Positions 1 to 8,283 of a stretch of DNA of 34,198 bases are shown here, in pieces. Source of the stretch: CAZYXZ01 sp964651395 (GTDB lineage: Bacteria; Actinomycetota; Actinomycetes; BP-191); NCBI GenBank assembly GCA_964651395.1, contig CAZYXZ010000031.1:1-34198 (forward strand), written 5' to 3'. Every line of letters begins with the position of its first letter. The first letter of the stretch is position 1. The translations under genes were made by a program, and so were the position numbers. The notes under the pieces are model-generated. The model saw nothing but the letters and a program-made list of their open reading frames with translations. It was not told the DNA's origin and did no database searches.

Positions 1-78
1 TCCTGGCAGATCCGGCTCACCGCCGCGGTCCTCACCGAGGCACTCGCCGCCCCGCCCGACGTACCGCCGGACGAGTGA
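1..78 (+). CDS. C-terminal end of an unidentified protein (partial)
   Basis: The first 25 codons of the window are open in frame 1 and end in TGA at 76-78. Codon third positions are nearly all G or C, as expected for coding DNA here. The tail is rich in Ala and Pro and ends in DVPPDE. Its stop overlaps the GTG start of the next gene by four bases (GTGA), so the two are probably translationally coupled. The protein is cut by the window edge and too little is left to assign a family. Confidence 0.55.
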   Translation, partial: SWQIRLTAAVLTEALAAPPDVPPDE

Positions 79-557
79 CCCCCCGCCGCGCGATCCACAC
101 GCCGCGGCTCGCGCTCCGCCCGATCGACGGATCGGCGGCGGCCCGCATCGTCAGCGGGGACCTCACGGGACTCACGCCCGGACCGGGCTGGCCGCACGCT
201 GACACGGCCGACGGCCTGCTCCCCGTCGTCGCGTCGGGTGACCCGGCTGCCGATGCGGGCTGGCTGGTCGAGCATGCCGGCCAGGTCATCGGCGACTGCG
301 GCTGGCACGGTGGGCCGGACGAGCACGGCAGCGTCGAGGTCGGCTTCGGCCTGGCCGCGCCGTCCCGCGGCCGGGGACTAGGACGTGAGCTGGTCGGGGC
401 GCTCGTGGAGTGGGCGGTCGCGCAGCCCGGCGTACGGCGCGTGACCGCGGAGGTGCTCCTCGACAACACCGCGAGCCGCCGGAGCCTCGAAGCCGCCGGC
501 CTCACCCTCGACCGGGTCGACGACCCTTACGCCTACTACGCGCGGGACGCGTCCTAG
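75..557 (+). CDS. GNAT-family N-acetyltransferase
   Basis: This 160-residue protein has the layout of RimJ/RimL-type GNAT enzymes, which move an acetyl group from acetyl-CoA to an amine. It opens with the TPRLALRP segment typical of that subgroup. The acetyl-CoA pyrophosphate loop is visible as SRGRGLGREL near residues 97-106. It is followed by the beta-strand and helix TAEVLLDNTASRRSLEAAGL, which carries the usual N-x-x-S-x-x-x-x-E-x-x-G pattern. The GTG start is favoured because it overlaps the upstream stop by GTGA. The 3' end overlaps dxs by four bases, tail to tail. The substrate (protein N-terminus, antibiotic or metabolite) cannot be read from the sequence. Confidence 0.85.
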   Translation: MTPRRAIHTPRLALRPIDGSAAARIVSGDLTGLTPGPGWPHADTADGLLPVVASGDPAADAGWLVEHAGQVIGDCGWHGGPDEHGSVEVGFGLAAPSRGRGLGRELVGALVEWAVAQPGVRRVTAEVLLDNTASRRSLEAAGLTLDRVDDPYAYYARDAS

Positions 558-2437
558 AGCGGGACAGTCGCCGGTTCGGTCTGCGACACCGCCTCGGTCA
601 CCTTGCGGGCGAGGCTCTGCGCGTCCAGGCCGGCTTCGGCCAGCAGCGCGTCGCGCTTGCCCTGGTCGAGGAACTCCTGCGCGAGGCCGAAGTTGAGCAC
701 CGGAACGCGTACGCCGGCGTCCTGCAGCTGCAGCGCGCACGCGGCGCCCACGCCTCCGACGCGCCCGTTGTCCTCGAGGGTCACCACGAGGTCGTGGGCG
801 GCGGCCAGCGCAGTGAGCTCGGCGGGCACCGGCTTCACCCATCGCGGGTCCACCACGGTCACCGAGATGCCCTGGTCCGCGACCCGGTCGGCCACGTCGA
901 GCGCGGTCCGGGCCATCGCGCCGACCGCCACGACCAGCACGTCGCTGCCGCGGCGCAGCACGTCCATGCCGCCGAGCGTGTCGACGGCCGGGATGTCCTC
1001 GCCCACCGGGCCCTTCGGGAACCGCACGACACTGGGCCCGTCGTCGCGGACCAGCGACTCGCGGAGCGCCGTACGCAGCGTCATGGCGTCGCGCGGCGCG
1101 GCGATGGACAGGCCGGGCACGAGCTGGAGCAGCGAGAGGTCCCACATGCCGTTGTGGCTGGGCCCGTCGTCGCCGGTGACGCCGGCCCGGTCCAGCACGA
1201 ACGTCACGGGCAGCTTGTGCAGCGCGACGTCGAGGAGCACCTGGTCGAACGCGCGGTTGAGGAACGTCGCGTAGACACACACGACCGGGCGCAGCCCGCC
1301 CAGCGCCAGGCCGGCCGCGGACGTGACCGCGTGCTGCTCCGCGATGCCGACGTCGAAGACCCGGTCGGGGTACGCCGCCGCGAACCCGCTCAGGCCCACC
1401 GGCTGCAGCATCGCCGCGGTGAGTGCGACGACGTCGTCGCGCTCCCCACCGATCGCGACCATCTCGTCGGCGAACACCGAGGTCCAGCTGCGCGACGGCG
1501 TGCCGGTCGCCTTGCCGGTCGCCGGGTCCATGACGGAAACACCGTGCAGGCAGTCCGCCTCGTCGTCCTCGGCCGGCCCGTAGCCGAAGCCCTTGCGCGT
1601 GACGCAGTGCACGATCACCGGCCCGCCGAACGCGCGCGCGCGTCGCAGCGCCGACTCGACCGCCGCCACGTCGTGGCCGTCGATCGGGCCGAAGTACTTG
1701 AGGCCGAGGTCTTCGAACATCACCTGCGGGCTGATCAGGTCCTTGAGACCGTCCTTGATCCGGTGCAGCGCGTCGTAGAGCGGCGGTCCGACCAGGGGCG
1801 TGCGCGCGAGCGTCGTCTTCACCATCTCGAGCGCCTGCTCGTAGCCGGGCTGCAGGCGCAGGCTGGCCAGGTGGTTCTGCAGGCCGCCGATCGTCGGCGC
1901 GTAGGAGCGGCCGTTGTCGTTGACGACGATGACGACCGGCCGCTCGGCCGAGGCGATCGTGTTGAGCGCCTCCCAGGCCATGCCACCCGTGAGCGAGCCG
2001 TCACCGACGATCGCGACGACGGACCGGTCGGTCTGTCCGGTCAGCGCATACGCCTTGGCCAGCCCGTCGGCGTACGACAGCGCCGTGGAGGCGTGGGAGT
2101 TCTCGATGACGTCGTGCGGCGACTCGGCCTGGCTCGGGTAGCCGGACAGGCCGCCCGGCTGGCGCAGCGTGTCGAAGAGCGGGCCGCGACCGGTGAGCAG
2201 CTTGTGCACGTAGCTCTGGTGGCCGGTGTCCCAGAGCAGCTTGTCGTGCGGGCTGTCGAAGACCCGGTGCAGCGCGATCGTGAGCTCGACGACGCCGAGG
2301 TTCGGGCCGAGGTGCCCACCCGTCTTCGAGACCGCCTGCACCAGGAAGTCGCGGATCTCCTCCGCGAGCGTCGGCAGCTGGGCCGCGTCGAGCCGCTTGA
2401 CGTCAGCGGGTGACCGGATCAGGTCGAGCAAGCCCAT
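554..2437 (-). CDS. dxs: 1-deoxy-D-xylulose-5-phosphate synthase
   Basis: This thiamine-diphosphate enzyme joins pyruvate and glyceraldehyde 3-phosphate to give DXP, the first step of the MEP isoprenoid pathway in the cytosol. The 627-residue length is normal. The N-terminal GHLGPNLGVVELTIALH block and the ThDP motif GDGSLTGGMAWEALN are present. GPIDGHDV and the pyrimidine domain DVGIAEQHAV, with its catalytic glutamate, follow. The C-terminal transketolase domain is complete. The ATG at 2437 (MGLLDLIRSP) fits the family start better than an in-frame upstream start at 2494. A -10 box TAGACT ends seven bases before that ATG, so the mRNA is probably leaderless. The stop overlaps the GNAT stop by CTAG. 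Confidence 0.97.
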   Translation of the reverse strand: MGLLDLIRSPADVKRLDAAQLPTLAEEIRDFLVQAVSKTGGHLGPNLGVVELTIALHRVFDSPHDKLLWDTGHQSYVHKLLTGRGPLFDTLRQPGGLSGYPSQAESPHDVIENSHASTALSYADGLAKAYALTGQTDRSVVAIVGDGSLTGGMAWEALNTIASAERPVVIVVNDNGRSYAPTIGGLQNHLASLRLQPGYEQALEMVKTTLARTPLVGPPLYDALHRIKDGLKDLISPQVMFEDLGLKYFGPIDGHDVAAVESALRRARAFGGPVIVHCVTRKGFGYGPAEDDEADCLHGVSVMDPATGKATGTPSRSWTSVFADEMVAIGGERDDVVALTAAMLQPVGLSGFAAAYPDRVFDVGIAEQHAVTSAAGLALGGLRPVVCVYATFLNRAFDQVLLDVALHKLPVTFVLDRAGVTGDDGPSHNGMWDLSLLQLVPGLSIAAPRDAMTLRTALRESLVRDDGPSVVRFPKGPVGEDIPAVDTLGGMDVLRRGSDVLVVAVGAMARTALDVADRVADQGISVTVVDPRWVKPVPAELTALAAAHDLVVTLEDNGRVGGVGAACALQLQDAGVRVPVLNFGLAQEFLDQGKRDALLAEAGLDAQSLARKVTEAVSQTEPATVPL

Positions 2438-2444
2438 GCCGTGG

Positions 2445-2450
2445 AGTCTA
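2445..2450 (-). promoter_or_regulatory. Predicted -10 box for leaderless dxs mRNA
   Basis: On the minus strand TAGACT matches the actinobacterial -10 pattern TANNNT. It is followed by seven bases and then the dxs ATG at 2437, which would place the transcription start at or next to the start codon. No good -35 is visible. No Shine-Dalgarno precedes the ATG at normal spacing. Confidence 0.5.
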
Positions 2451-2527
2451 CGAACCCTTCCGGCCGATCCCCCAACCGGAACCTGGGTCCCCAAATGATC
2501 TGCACACGCGCGGGTGACAACCCGTTT

Positions 2528-2562
2528 GTGGGGGGTTTTTCAGCGGCCGCTGAAACTCCCAC
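2528..2562 (-). terminator. Imperfect long hairpin with an 18-bp perfect palindrome core
   Basis: The core at 2538-2555 reads TTTCAGCGGCCGCTGAAA, a perfect palindrome that can fold as a 7-bp stem with a GGCC loop. GTGGG and CCCAC arms extend it with bulges. It begins 14 bases past the stop of the secreted-protein gene and lies before dxs, so a terminator for the upstream minus-strand operon fits. No U-tract follows, which is common in actinobacterial hairpins. A protein-binding palindrome for dxs control is the alternative. Confidence 0.45.
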
Positions 2563-2576
2563 CTCAACGGTCTGGG

Positions 2577-4649
2577 CTAGCGGACGACTGCCACGAGGGG
2601 CTTTTCGAGGGCGCGGCCGTACTGCTCGCCGGCGAGGTAGTCGCGCTGACCCGGGAGGTAGACCTGGCGCTGCTCGCTGACCACCTCGGTGACCGGCACG
2701 GTCAGGCGGGCGTTGTCGCTCTCGGCGATGAACATGATGTGTACGCCGTACGTCCCGATCGAGCCCTGCCAGAACGTGTCGGTCGACCTGGTCGGGCCGT
2801 GCTTGGGCTGCCAGCAGATGCGCGGCTTCTTGCCCTTCTGCGTCAGGCGCGTGTCGACGCCGTTGTGCTCGCCCTCGTCGCGACGGAACGCGATGTGCGG
2901 GCCGGGGTCGGTGCCGGTGCCGTCGTCGAAGCACGAGTCGTCGCGGTAGTACGGCAGGGACGCGATCGACTGCACCGCGCCACCCGGCGTCAGGTCGGTC
3001 GGCTCGGTCTTGAACCGGCTGACGATGCTGCCATGCGGGCCGGTGATCAGGTTCCAGTCCAGCGCGACGTTGGGGTTGGCCGCCGTGAGGTCGGCCAGGT
3101 CGATGCTCTGGTGGTAGTAGGTCTCGTCCGGGTCCGGTAGCGGCTGGCACAGCGGCGTGATCGCCTGGTACAGCGTCCGGTAGAACTCGTCGATCTGGCT
3201 TCGGCCGTTCTTGTCCCAGCTCGGGTTGCACGGGTCGTCGAAGTTCCCGTAGAGCTCGTCGTTGACGCCGTCGACGGTCACGCCGTCGGGCTGCCGGGGG
3301 CTGATGAACCTCGTCATCACGCCGGCGTTGTGGTCCCACTGGGAGTAGATGCCGTCGAGCGGCGGGATCACGTGCACGCGCAGGAAGTTCCGCTGCCGCA
3401 TCTCGGCCCGGTAGAAGACCTCACGACGGATCACGTTGGTGCCGGAGTCGGCGCCCCAGGTCTCGCGGATCGTGCGCACCGGACCGGCATGCTCGCCAAG
3501 GAGGATCGACGAGCCGCCCCAGTTGACGTCCTCGTCCTCGTAGCCGCAGCACGGCGTCTCGGAGCCCGGGTCCTGGGCGAACGCGCGCGCCTTCCAGCGG
3601 TCGATCAGGTCCGGCCCGTACGTGCGTCCCTTGTCCTTGGAGATGTGCAGCTGCGTCATGAGCCAGCGGCCGTCGTAGCGGAACTTGTACCGGTCCGTCG
3701 TGATCCACGCGGTGTCGCGCGGGCGGCGCTGCTGGATGTCCGGCTTGCCCTTGACCAGGACGAGCTTGCCCTTGTCGTCGCAGTACGGGCCCTTCGGCGC
3801 GTTGCCGTAGTTGTCGTAGCTCGACTCGGAGAACGCGAAGATGCCGGCGTTCTTGTCCCGCTGGTAGCGCACGTAGCCGTTGCTGCCGTTGAAGGCCGGC
3901 TTCGGACCGCCCGGCCCGGAGCGCATGACGTAGAGCACCTTGGCGGCCTCGCCCGGCCTGGTCGGGTCGTGCACCTCGACCGTCTTCACGTCCTCCACGC
4001 CGGCCGGCAGTACGGCGTTGGACGGCGCGGTCGGTCCGGCGTCGGAGGCCATGAAGACGACCTCGTCGTTGGTGTCGAGGCCGGGCACCGGGTCGCTCAT
4101 CGGCGGGCTGTCCGGGATGGCCAGGCACGGGTTGTTCGGCGGGTTCTTCGTGAAGCGGAAGCCCTCGCGGTCGCCGGGCTTGTCGTACGCGTACGTCGTG
4201 TGCTGGTCCTGGCCCGAGTAGAACGCGAAGCCCGAGGCGGCGTTGTCGAGGTAACGAGCCATCATCTCGTCCACCTGGAAGGGCACCTGCACGTACTTCT
4301 GGCCGTTCCACCTCCAGCCGGTCAGCGCGTCGACCGGCACACCGGCGCCGGCAGCGTCAGCGGTGTCGAGCTCGGGCTCCTCGTAGTGGCTGTGCGGGCA
4401 GTCCTCCGGAGTGCCGATCTCCGGGATCGGGCACGGCAGGTCGGTCAGCGGGAGCTTCACCGTGAGGTTCTGCGGCGCCGCCCAGTCGGCGAACTGCGCG
4501 CCCGTGAGGATGACCGGCTCGGTGTCGCGCTCGGCGGGGATGCTCGGGTCGGCCACCGGGATGGGCGGCGCGGCGCGACCGGCGACCGCCAGCGGGCTGG
4601 CGACGGCCAGCCCCAGGAGGGCGACGAGGACGGAGCGGCGAGCGGACAT
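2577..4649 (-). CDS. Large secreted protein of unknown function
   Basis: This 690-residue protein starts with a Sec-type signal peptide: MSARR, a hydrophobic stretch to about residue 22, then a small-residue cleavage region near AVAGRAAPP. The rest is soluble, polar and rich in Asp, Gly, Pro and Tyr. I count ten cysteines in the mature part, including a CC pair, so disulfides outside the cell are plausible. I see no catalytic motif I can name. Phrases such as KYVQVPFQVDEMM and WNGYN-free aromatic repeats do not place it in a known enzyme class. A good AGGAG site overlaps the stop of the upstream small gene, so it is probably the last gene of the operon led by the permease and methyltransferase. 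It may act on the cell surface or on an extracellular polymer, but that is a guess. Confidence 0.8.
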   Translation of the reverse strand: MSARRSVLVALLGLAVASPLAVAGRAAPPIPVADPSIPAERDTEPVILTGAQFADWAAPQNLTVKLPLTDLPCPIPEIGTPEDCPHSHYEEPELDTADAAGAGVPVDALTGWRWNGQKYVQVPFQVDEMMARYLDNAASGFAFYSGQDQHTTYAYDKPGDREGFRFTKNPPNNPCLAIPDSPPMSDPVPGLDTNDEVVFMASDAGPTAPSNAVLPAGVEDVKTVEVHDPTRPGEAAKVLYVMRSGPGGPKPAFNGSNGYVRYQRDKNAGIFAFSESSYDNYGNAPKGPYCDDKGKLVLVKGKPDIQQRRPRDTAWITTDRYKFRYDGRWLMTQLHISKDKGRTYGPDLIDRWKARAFAQDPGSETPCCGYEDEDVNWGGSSILLGEHAGPVRTIRETWGADSGTNVIRREVFYRAEMRQRNFLRVHVIPPLDGIYSQWDHNAGVMTRFISPRQPDGVTVDGVNDELYGNFDDPCNPSWDKNGRSQIDEFYRTLYQAITPLCQPLPDPDETYYHQSIDLADLTAANPNVALDWNLITGPHGSIVSRFKTEPTDLTPGGAVQSIASLPYYRDDSCFDDGTGTDPGPHIAFRRDEGEHNGVDTRLTQKGKKPRICWQPKHGPTRSTDTFWQGSIGTYGVHIMFIAESDNARLTVPVTEVVSEQRQVYLPGQRDYLAGEQYGRALEKPLVAVVR

Positions 4650-4661
4650 TTCGGCAGTCTC

Positions 4662-5024
4662 CTACAGGCGCGGGACGAAGCGGGTGCCGCGCAGTGCCTG
4701 CTCAACGAGCGCCACAGCCCTTTCGGTACGCACGAGGCGCATCGCCTCCCGCTCGTACGCCGAGATCGCGGCGTCGAGCGCCTCGGGCGGGACGAGCTCA
4801 CCCAGCTCGGCGCGGAGGGTGGCCAGCCCGTTGTCCGCGGCCGCGATGGCCGCCGACACCTGCCCCGCCGCGAACCGGGCCAGCAGGACCGGGTGCGCGC
4901 GCAGCACGTCGTACGCGCGGTAGTCGGCGGGGCAGAGGTCGAACAGCCACGCGACCGCCCGGCGCTGCCAGTCCGGCGCGTCCGGCGGCGGGACCTCCTC
5001 CGGCCAGCCGGGCGGTGTCGTCAT
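4662..5024 (-). CDS. Conserved small helical protein, unknown function
   Basis: This 120-residue protein begins MTTPPGWPEEVPPPDAPDW, a Pro-rich leader, and then becomes strongly helical and Ala/Leu/Arg rich (PADYRAYDVLRAHPVLLARF and onwards). It has one cysteine, no signal peptide and no membrane segment. Its ATG overlaps the stop of the RNA methyltransferase gene by ATGA, so the two are translationally coupled. Similar short proteins sit beside this methyltransferase in other actinobacteria as far as I recall. That would suggest a linked but unnamed role. No function can be assigned from the sequence. Confidence 0.8.
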   Translation of the reverse strand: MTTPPGWPEEVPPPDAPDWQRRAVAWLFDLCPADYRAYDVLRAHPVLLARFAAGQVSAAIAAADNGLATLRAELGELVPPEALDAAISAYEREAMRLVRTERAVALVEQALRGTRFVPRL

Positions 5025-6295
5025 GACCGCTCCCTGCGTGTCGGCTTCGGCTCCAGCAAGGCGACGCACTCCACATGGTGCGTCATCGGGAACAGGTCGA
5101 AGGCACGCAGCGCCGTCAGGGAGTAACCGAGATCCATCGCCGCGGCCAGGTCCCGGGCCAGGGCGGCGGGGTCGCAGGCGACGTAGGCGATGCGCCGCGG
5201 CTGGAGGCCGACCAGCCGGCGGATGACGCCCGGCCCCGCGCCCGTGCGCGGCGGGTCCAGGACGACCAGGTCGACCCGGCCGAGGCCGAGCCGGTCGAGC
5301 GCCTTCTCGACCCGGCCGGCCACGACGTCGACGCGCTTGAGGTCGGCCAGGTTGTGGCGCGCGTCCTCGGCTGCGGTGCCGTCGCCTTCGACGGCGACGA
5401 CCCGGCCGCGCGGCAGCCGCGCGGCGAGCGCGGCGGCGAACAGGCCCACACCGCAGTAGAGGTCGATCGCCTGCTCGGCCGGCTGCGGGTCGAGCAGCTC
5501 GACCACCGCGGCAGCGAGTCGCTCCGCAGCGGCCGGGTGGACCTGCCAGAAGCCGCTGCCGGTGACGCGCCAGGTACGGCCGAGCGCCTCCTCGCGGACC
5601 CCCGGCCGGCCTCGCACCGCGACGGACCCGCCGCGACCGTCGCCGCGCAGGATGGACACCGGCACGTCGAGCGTGGGTACGGCGACGTCGCGGTGCCGCT
5701 GAGCGGCGGTCACGATGACGGCGCGGTCGCCGCTGGCGCCGGCGAGCACCTCGACCTCCTTCACGCCCGGCCACGCGCGGCGCTCGACGCCGACGGCCGT
5801 GACCCCCTCGTGCGCGATGAGGCAGCGGTCCACCTGCTCGACCTCGTCGCGGCGGTGCCGGTGCAGGCCGACGGTGCCGTCGCCGGCGACGGTGAAGCGG
5901 ACGCGCGTTCGCCAGCCGAGGCCGTCGTCGTCGCCGGTCGCCGGCTCGACGTCGACCGCGACGGTCACGCCGGCCAGCCGCTGCAGCTGCTCGGCGACGA
6001 CCTGGCCCTTCATCCGGCGTTGCGCGGCGAGGTCGGCATGCTGCCAGTCGCACCCGCCGCACCGGCCGGGTCCGGCGAACGGGCACGGCGCCGGCACGCG
6101 GTCCGGCGACGCACGCAGCACCTCGACCGCGTCGGCCCGGAGGTAGCGACCCTTGTCCTCGGTGACGCGGGCGCGCACCCGCTCGCCGGGCAGCGCGTGG
6201 CGGACGAAGACGGTGCGCCCGTCGTGCCGCGCGACGCAGGATCCCCCGTGGGCCGGCTGGCCGACCTCGAGCTCGAGCAGACCGCTGGGCGTCAG
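5021..6295 (-). CDS. TRAM-domain class I SAM-dependent RNA methyltransferase (TrmA/RlmD-like)
   Basis: The protein resembles enzymes that methylate C5 of uridine in tRNA or rRNA. An N-terminal TRAM/OB segment (LLELEVGQPAHGGSCVARHD) is followed by an iron-sulfur cysteine set CPFAGPGRCGGCDWQH. The Rossmann motif AIDLYCGVGLF binds SAM. VVLDPPRTGAG and the catalytic-cysteine region AYVACDPAALARDL complete the fold. The start is unusual. The TRAM domain begins right after the permease stop, and the best-placed codon is CTG at 6295, overlapping that stop by CTGA with GAAGGG six to seven bases upstream. That gives 424 residues. The nearest conventional choice is GTG at 6349 (442 residues), inside the permease gene. 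The target RNA base is not determinable. Confidence 0.88.
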   Translation of the reverse strand: MTPSGLLELEVGQPAHGGSCVARHDGRTVFVRHALPGERVRARVTEDKGRYLRADAVEVLRASPDRVPAPCPFAGPGRCGGCDWQHADLAAQRRMKGQVVAEQLQRLAGVTVAVDVEPATGDDDGLGWRTRVRFTVAGDGTVGLHRHRRDEVEQVDRCLIAHEGVTAVGVERRAWPGVKEVEVLAGASGDRAVIVTAAQRHRDVAVPTLDVPVSILRGDGRGGSVAVRGRPGVREEALGRTWRVTGSGFWQVHPAAAERLAAAVVELLDPQPAEQAIDLYCGVGLFAAALAARLPRGRVVAVEGDGTAAEDARHNLADLKRVDVVAGRVEKALDRLGLGRVDLVVLDPPRTGAGPGVIRRLVGLQPRRIAYVACDPAALARDLAAAMDLGYSLTALRAFDLFPMTHHVECVALLEPKPTRRERS

Positions 6296-8205
6296 GTCTT
6301 GCCCTTCGTCTCGGCTTCCGCCTCCGGCTCGGCGGAGGACAGGTGCCACGGCACGCTGGTCACCATGACGCCCGGCTGGAAGAGCAGGCGGCCCTTGAGC
6401 AGCAACGCGCTCTGGTTGTGCAGCAGGTGCTCCCACCAGTGGCCGACGACGAACTCGGGGATCAGCACGGTGACCACGTCGCGGTCGCCCTCGCGCGGGA
6501 ACTTGCGGATGTAGTCGAGCAGCGGCCGGGTCACCTCGCGGTACGGCGAGTGGATGACCACCAGCGGTACGTCGATGCCGGCTTCGTCCCACTCGCGCTG
6601 CAGCCGCGCGGCGTCCTCGTCGTCGACAGCCACCGTGACCGCCTCGAGCCGGTGCGGCCGGATCGCCTTCGCGTAGTTGAGCGCGCGCAGGGTGGGGTTG
6701 TTCAGCGACGACACCGGGACGATCGCGTAGTTGCGCGAGGGCAGGACCGGTCGCGCGGACTCGAGCTGGAGCTCGGCCTTGACGCGCGTGTAGTGGCGGT
6801 GGATCGCCTTCATCAGCACGAAGATGATCGGGATGGCGATGCAGACCAGGTAGGCGCCCTTCAAGAACTTGCTGACCAGCGCCACGATGAGCACGACGAA
6901 CGTCGCCGCCGCGCCGACCGAGTTGATGATCCGCGCCCGCTTCATCTTCCCCGCTGCGGCGGCGTCCGCAGTGGGGATCTTGCGGGTCCAGTGCCGGACC
7001 ATCCCGAGCTGGCTCAGCGTGAACGAGACGAAGACGCCCACGACGTAGAGCTGGATCAGCTTGGTGACCTCGGCGTCGAAGACCACGATCAGCGCCGAGG
7101 CGAACAGCGCCAGGATGACGACGCCGTTGGAGAAGACCAGCCGGTCGCCGCGGTTGTACATCTGCCGGGGCAGGAAGCGGTCCTGCGCGAGGATCGAGGC
7201 GAGGCGCGGGAAGTCCTGGTACGCCGTGTTCGCGGCCAGGATGAGGATCGCGGCCGTGGCGCCCTGCAGGAAGTAGAAGCCGATGCTGCCGCTGCCGAAG
7301 ACCGCCTCGGCCACGAGCGACATGACCGACTTCGCATGGTGATGCTCGTCGACGTGCACCTTGCTCACGATCGCCAGCGTCGTGATGCCGACGAACATCG
7401 TGATGGACAGGAACGCCATCATGAGCAGGGTCTTGGCCGCGTTCTCGGCCTGCGGCTTCTGGAACGCCGGCACACCGTCGCTGATCGCCTCGACGCCGGT
7501 GAGCGCGGTGCAGCCGGAGGCGAACGCGCGCATGAGCAGCAGCACCGTGAGGATCCCGCCGACCTTGTGGTCGGCGTGGATCTCGAGCGTGGATGTCGAC
7601 GACAGGATGGTGTCGCCCCCGAGGGCGCGCACCAAGGCGTAGCCGAGCAGCACGTAGACGCCGGCGACGAAGGCATAGGTGGGGATGGCGAAGAAGGTGC
7701 CGGACTCCTTCGTGCCGCGCAGGTTCATGAGCGTCACGAAGGCGATGAAACCCAACGCCATGCCCACGCGGTGCTCATCGAGCCGCGGCACGGCGGAGGA
7801 GATGGCGAACGCACCCGCCGCGATGGACACCGACACGGTGAGGACGTAGTCGATGAGCAGCGCGCTGGCCGCGAGCAGCGACGGGTTCTCGCCGAGGTTC
7901 TCGCGCGCGACGACGTACGCGCCGCCACCCATGGGGTACTCACGCACGGTCTGCCGGTACGACGTCGTGACGATGGCCAGCACCATGACGACGCAGGCCG
8001 CGATCCAGGGCACGTAGTCGTAGAAGGCCAGACCGCCCAGCGAGAGGACCAGCAGGATCTCCTCGGTCGCGTAGGCGACGGAGGAGAGCGCGTCGCTGGC
8101 GAAGACCGGCAGCGCCAGCTTCTTGGGCAGCAACGTGTGCCCCATGGCGTCGCTGCGCAGCGGCCGGCCGACCAGGAGACGCTTCGGGATGTCGAGGAGA
8201 GGCAC
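6292..8205 (-). CDS. KimA-like APC-superfamily potassium transporter
   Basis: This 637-residue membrane protein has about twelve hydrophobic segments followed by a soluble C-terminal domain of roughly 170 residues. The opening (LPKKLALPVFASDALSSVAY, then MGGGAYVVARENLGENPSLL) is the hallmark of the KimA/YdaO group. In Bacillus, KimA takes up K+ with high affinity and is inhibited by c-di-AMP through its cytosolic domain. Two TrkA-type K+ regulatory genes are transcribed divergently next door, which supports K+ transport over amino-acid transport. The start is GTG at 8205 with a TAGGAT box six bases upstream. No ydaO-type c-di-AMP riboswitch fits in the 78-base gap. Substrate is inferred from family and neighbours. 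Confidence 0.85.
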   Translation of the reverse strand: MPLLDIPKRLLVGRPLRSDAMGHTLLPKKLALPVFASDALSSVAYATEEILLVLSLGGLAFYDYVPWIAACVVMVLAIVTTSYRQTVREYPMGGGAYVVARENLGENPSLLAASALLIDYVLTVSVSIAAGAFAISSAVPRLDEHRVGMALGFIAFVTLMNLRGTKESGTFFAIPTYAFVAGVYVLLGYALVRALGGDTILSSTSTLEIHADHKVGGILTVLLLMRAFASGCTALTGVEAISDGVPAFQKPQAENAAKTLLMMAFLSITMFVGITTLAIVSKVHVDEHHHAKSVMSLVAEAVFGSGSIGFYFLQGATAAILILAANTAYQDFPRLASILAQDRFLPRQMYNRGDRLVFSNGVVILALFASALIVVFDAEVTKLIQLYVVGVFVSFTLSQLGMVRHWTRKIPTADAAAAGKMKRARIINSVGAAATFVVLIVALVSKFLKGAYLVCIAIPIIFVLMKAIHRHYTRVKAELQLESARPVLPSRNYAIVPVSSLNNPTLRALNYAKAIRPHRLEAVTVAVDDEDAARLQREWDEAGIDVPLVVIHSPYREVTRPLLDYIRKFPREGDRDVVTVLIPEFVVGHWWEHLLHNQSALLLKGRLLFQPGVMVTSVPWHLSSAEPEAEAETKGKT

Positions 8206-8211
8206 GCGGCG

Positions 8212-8217
8212 ATCCTA
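8212..8217 (-). promoter_or_regulatory. Predicted -10 box for leaderless permease mRNA
   Basis: TAGGAT on the minus strand fits TANNNT and is followed by six bases and then the GTG at 8205. No Shine-Dalgarno is seen before that GTG, in keeping with a leaderless transcript. It lies in the short divergent gap shared with the TrkA genes. Confidence 0.5.
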
Positions 8218-8283
8218 GTGGCGGCCCGTCACTGCCCCCCGGTATAGCGTGCAGCCGTCGGACCGCGTCGAGAGAGGGACTCC

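Noticed and set aside
410..2413. Long plus-strand open frame opposite dxs
   Set aside because: It is a high-GC antisense shadow: Arg-, Ala- and Val-rich, without a recognisable domain, and fully covered by dxs. Similar frames lie opposite the secreted protein (3330-5126), the permease (6343-8247), DUF1800 copy A (22503-23957) and DUF1501 copy B (25278-26882).
8206..8283. A ydaO-type c-di-AMP riboswitch for the permease
   Set aside because: The gap to the divergent gene is 78 bases and the permease probably has a leaderless mRNA, so there is no room for that riboswitch.
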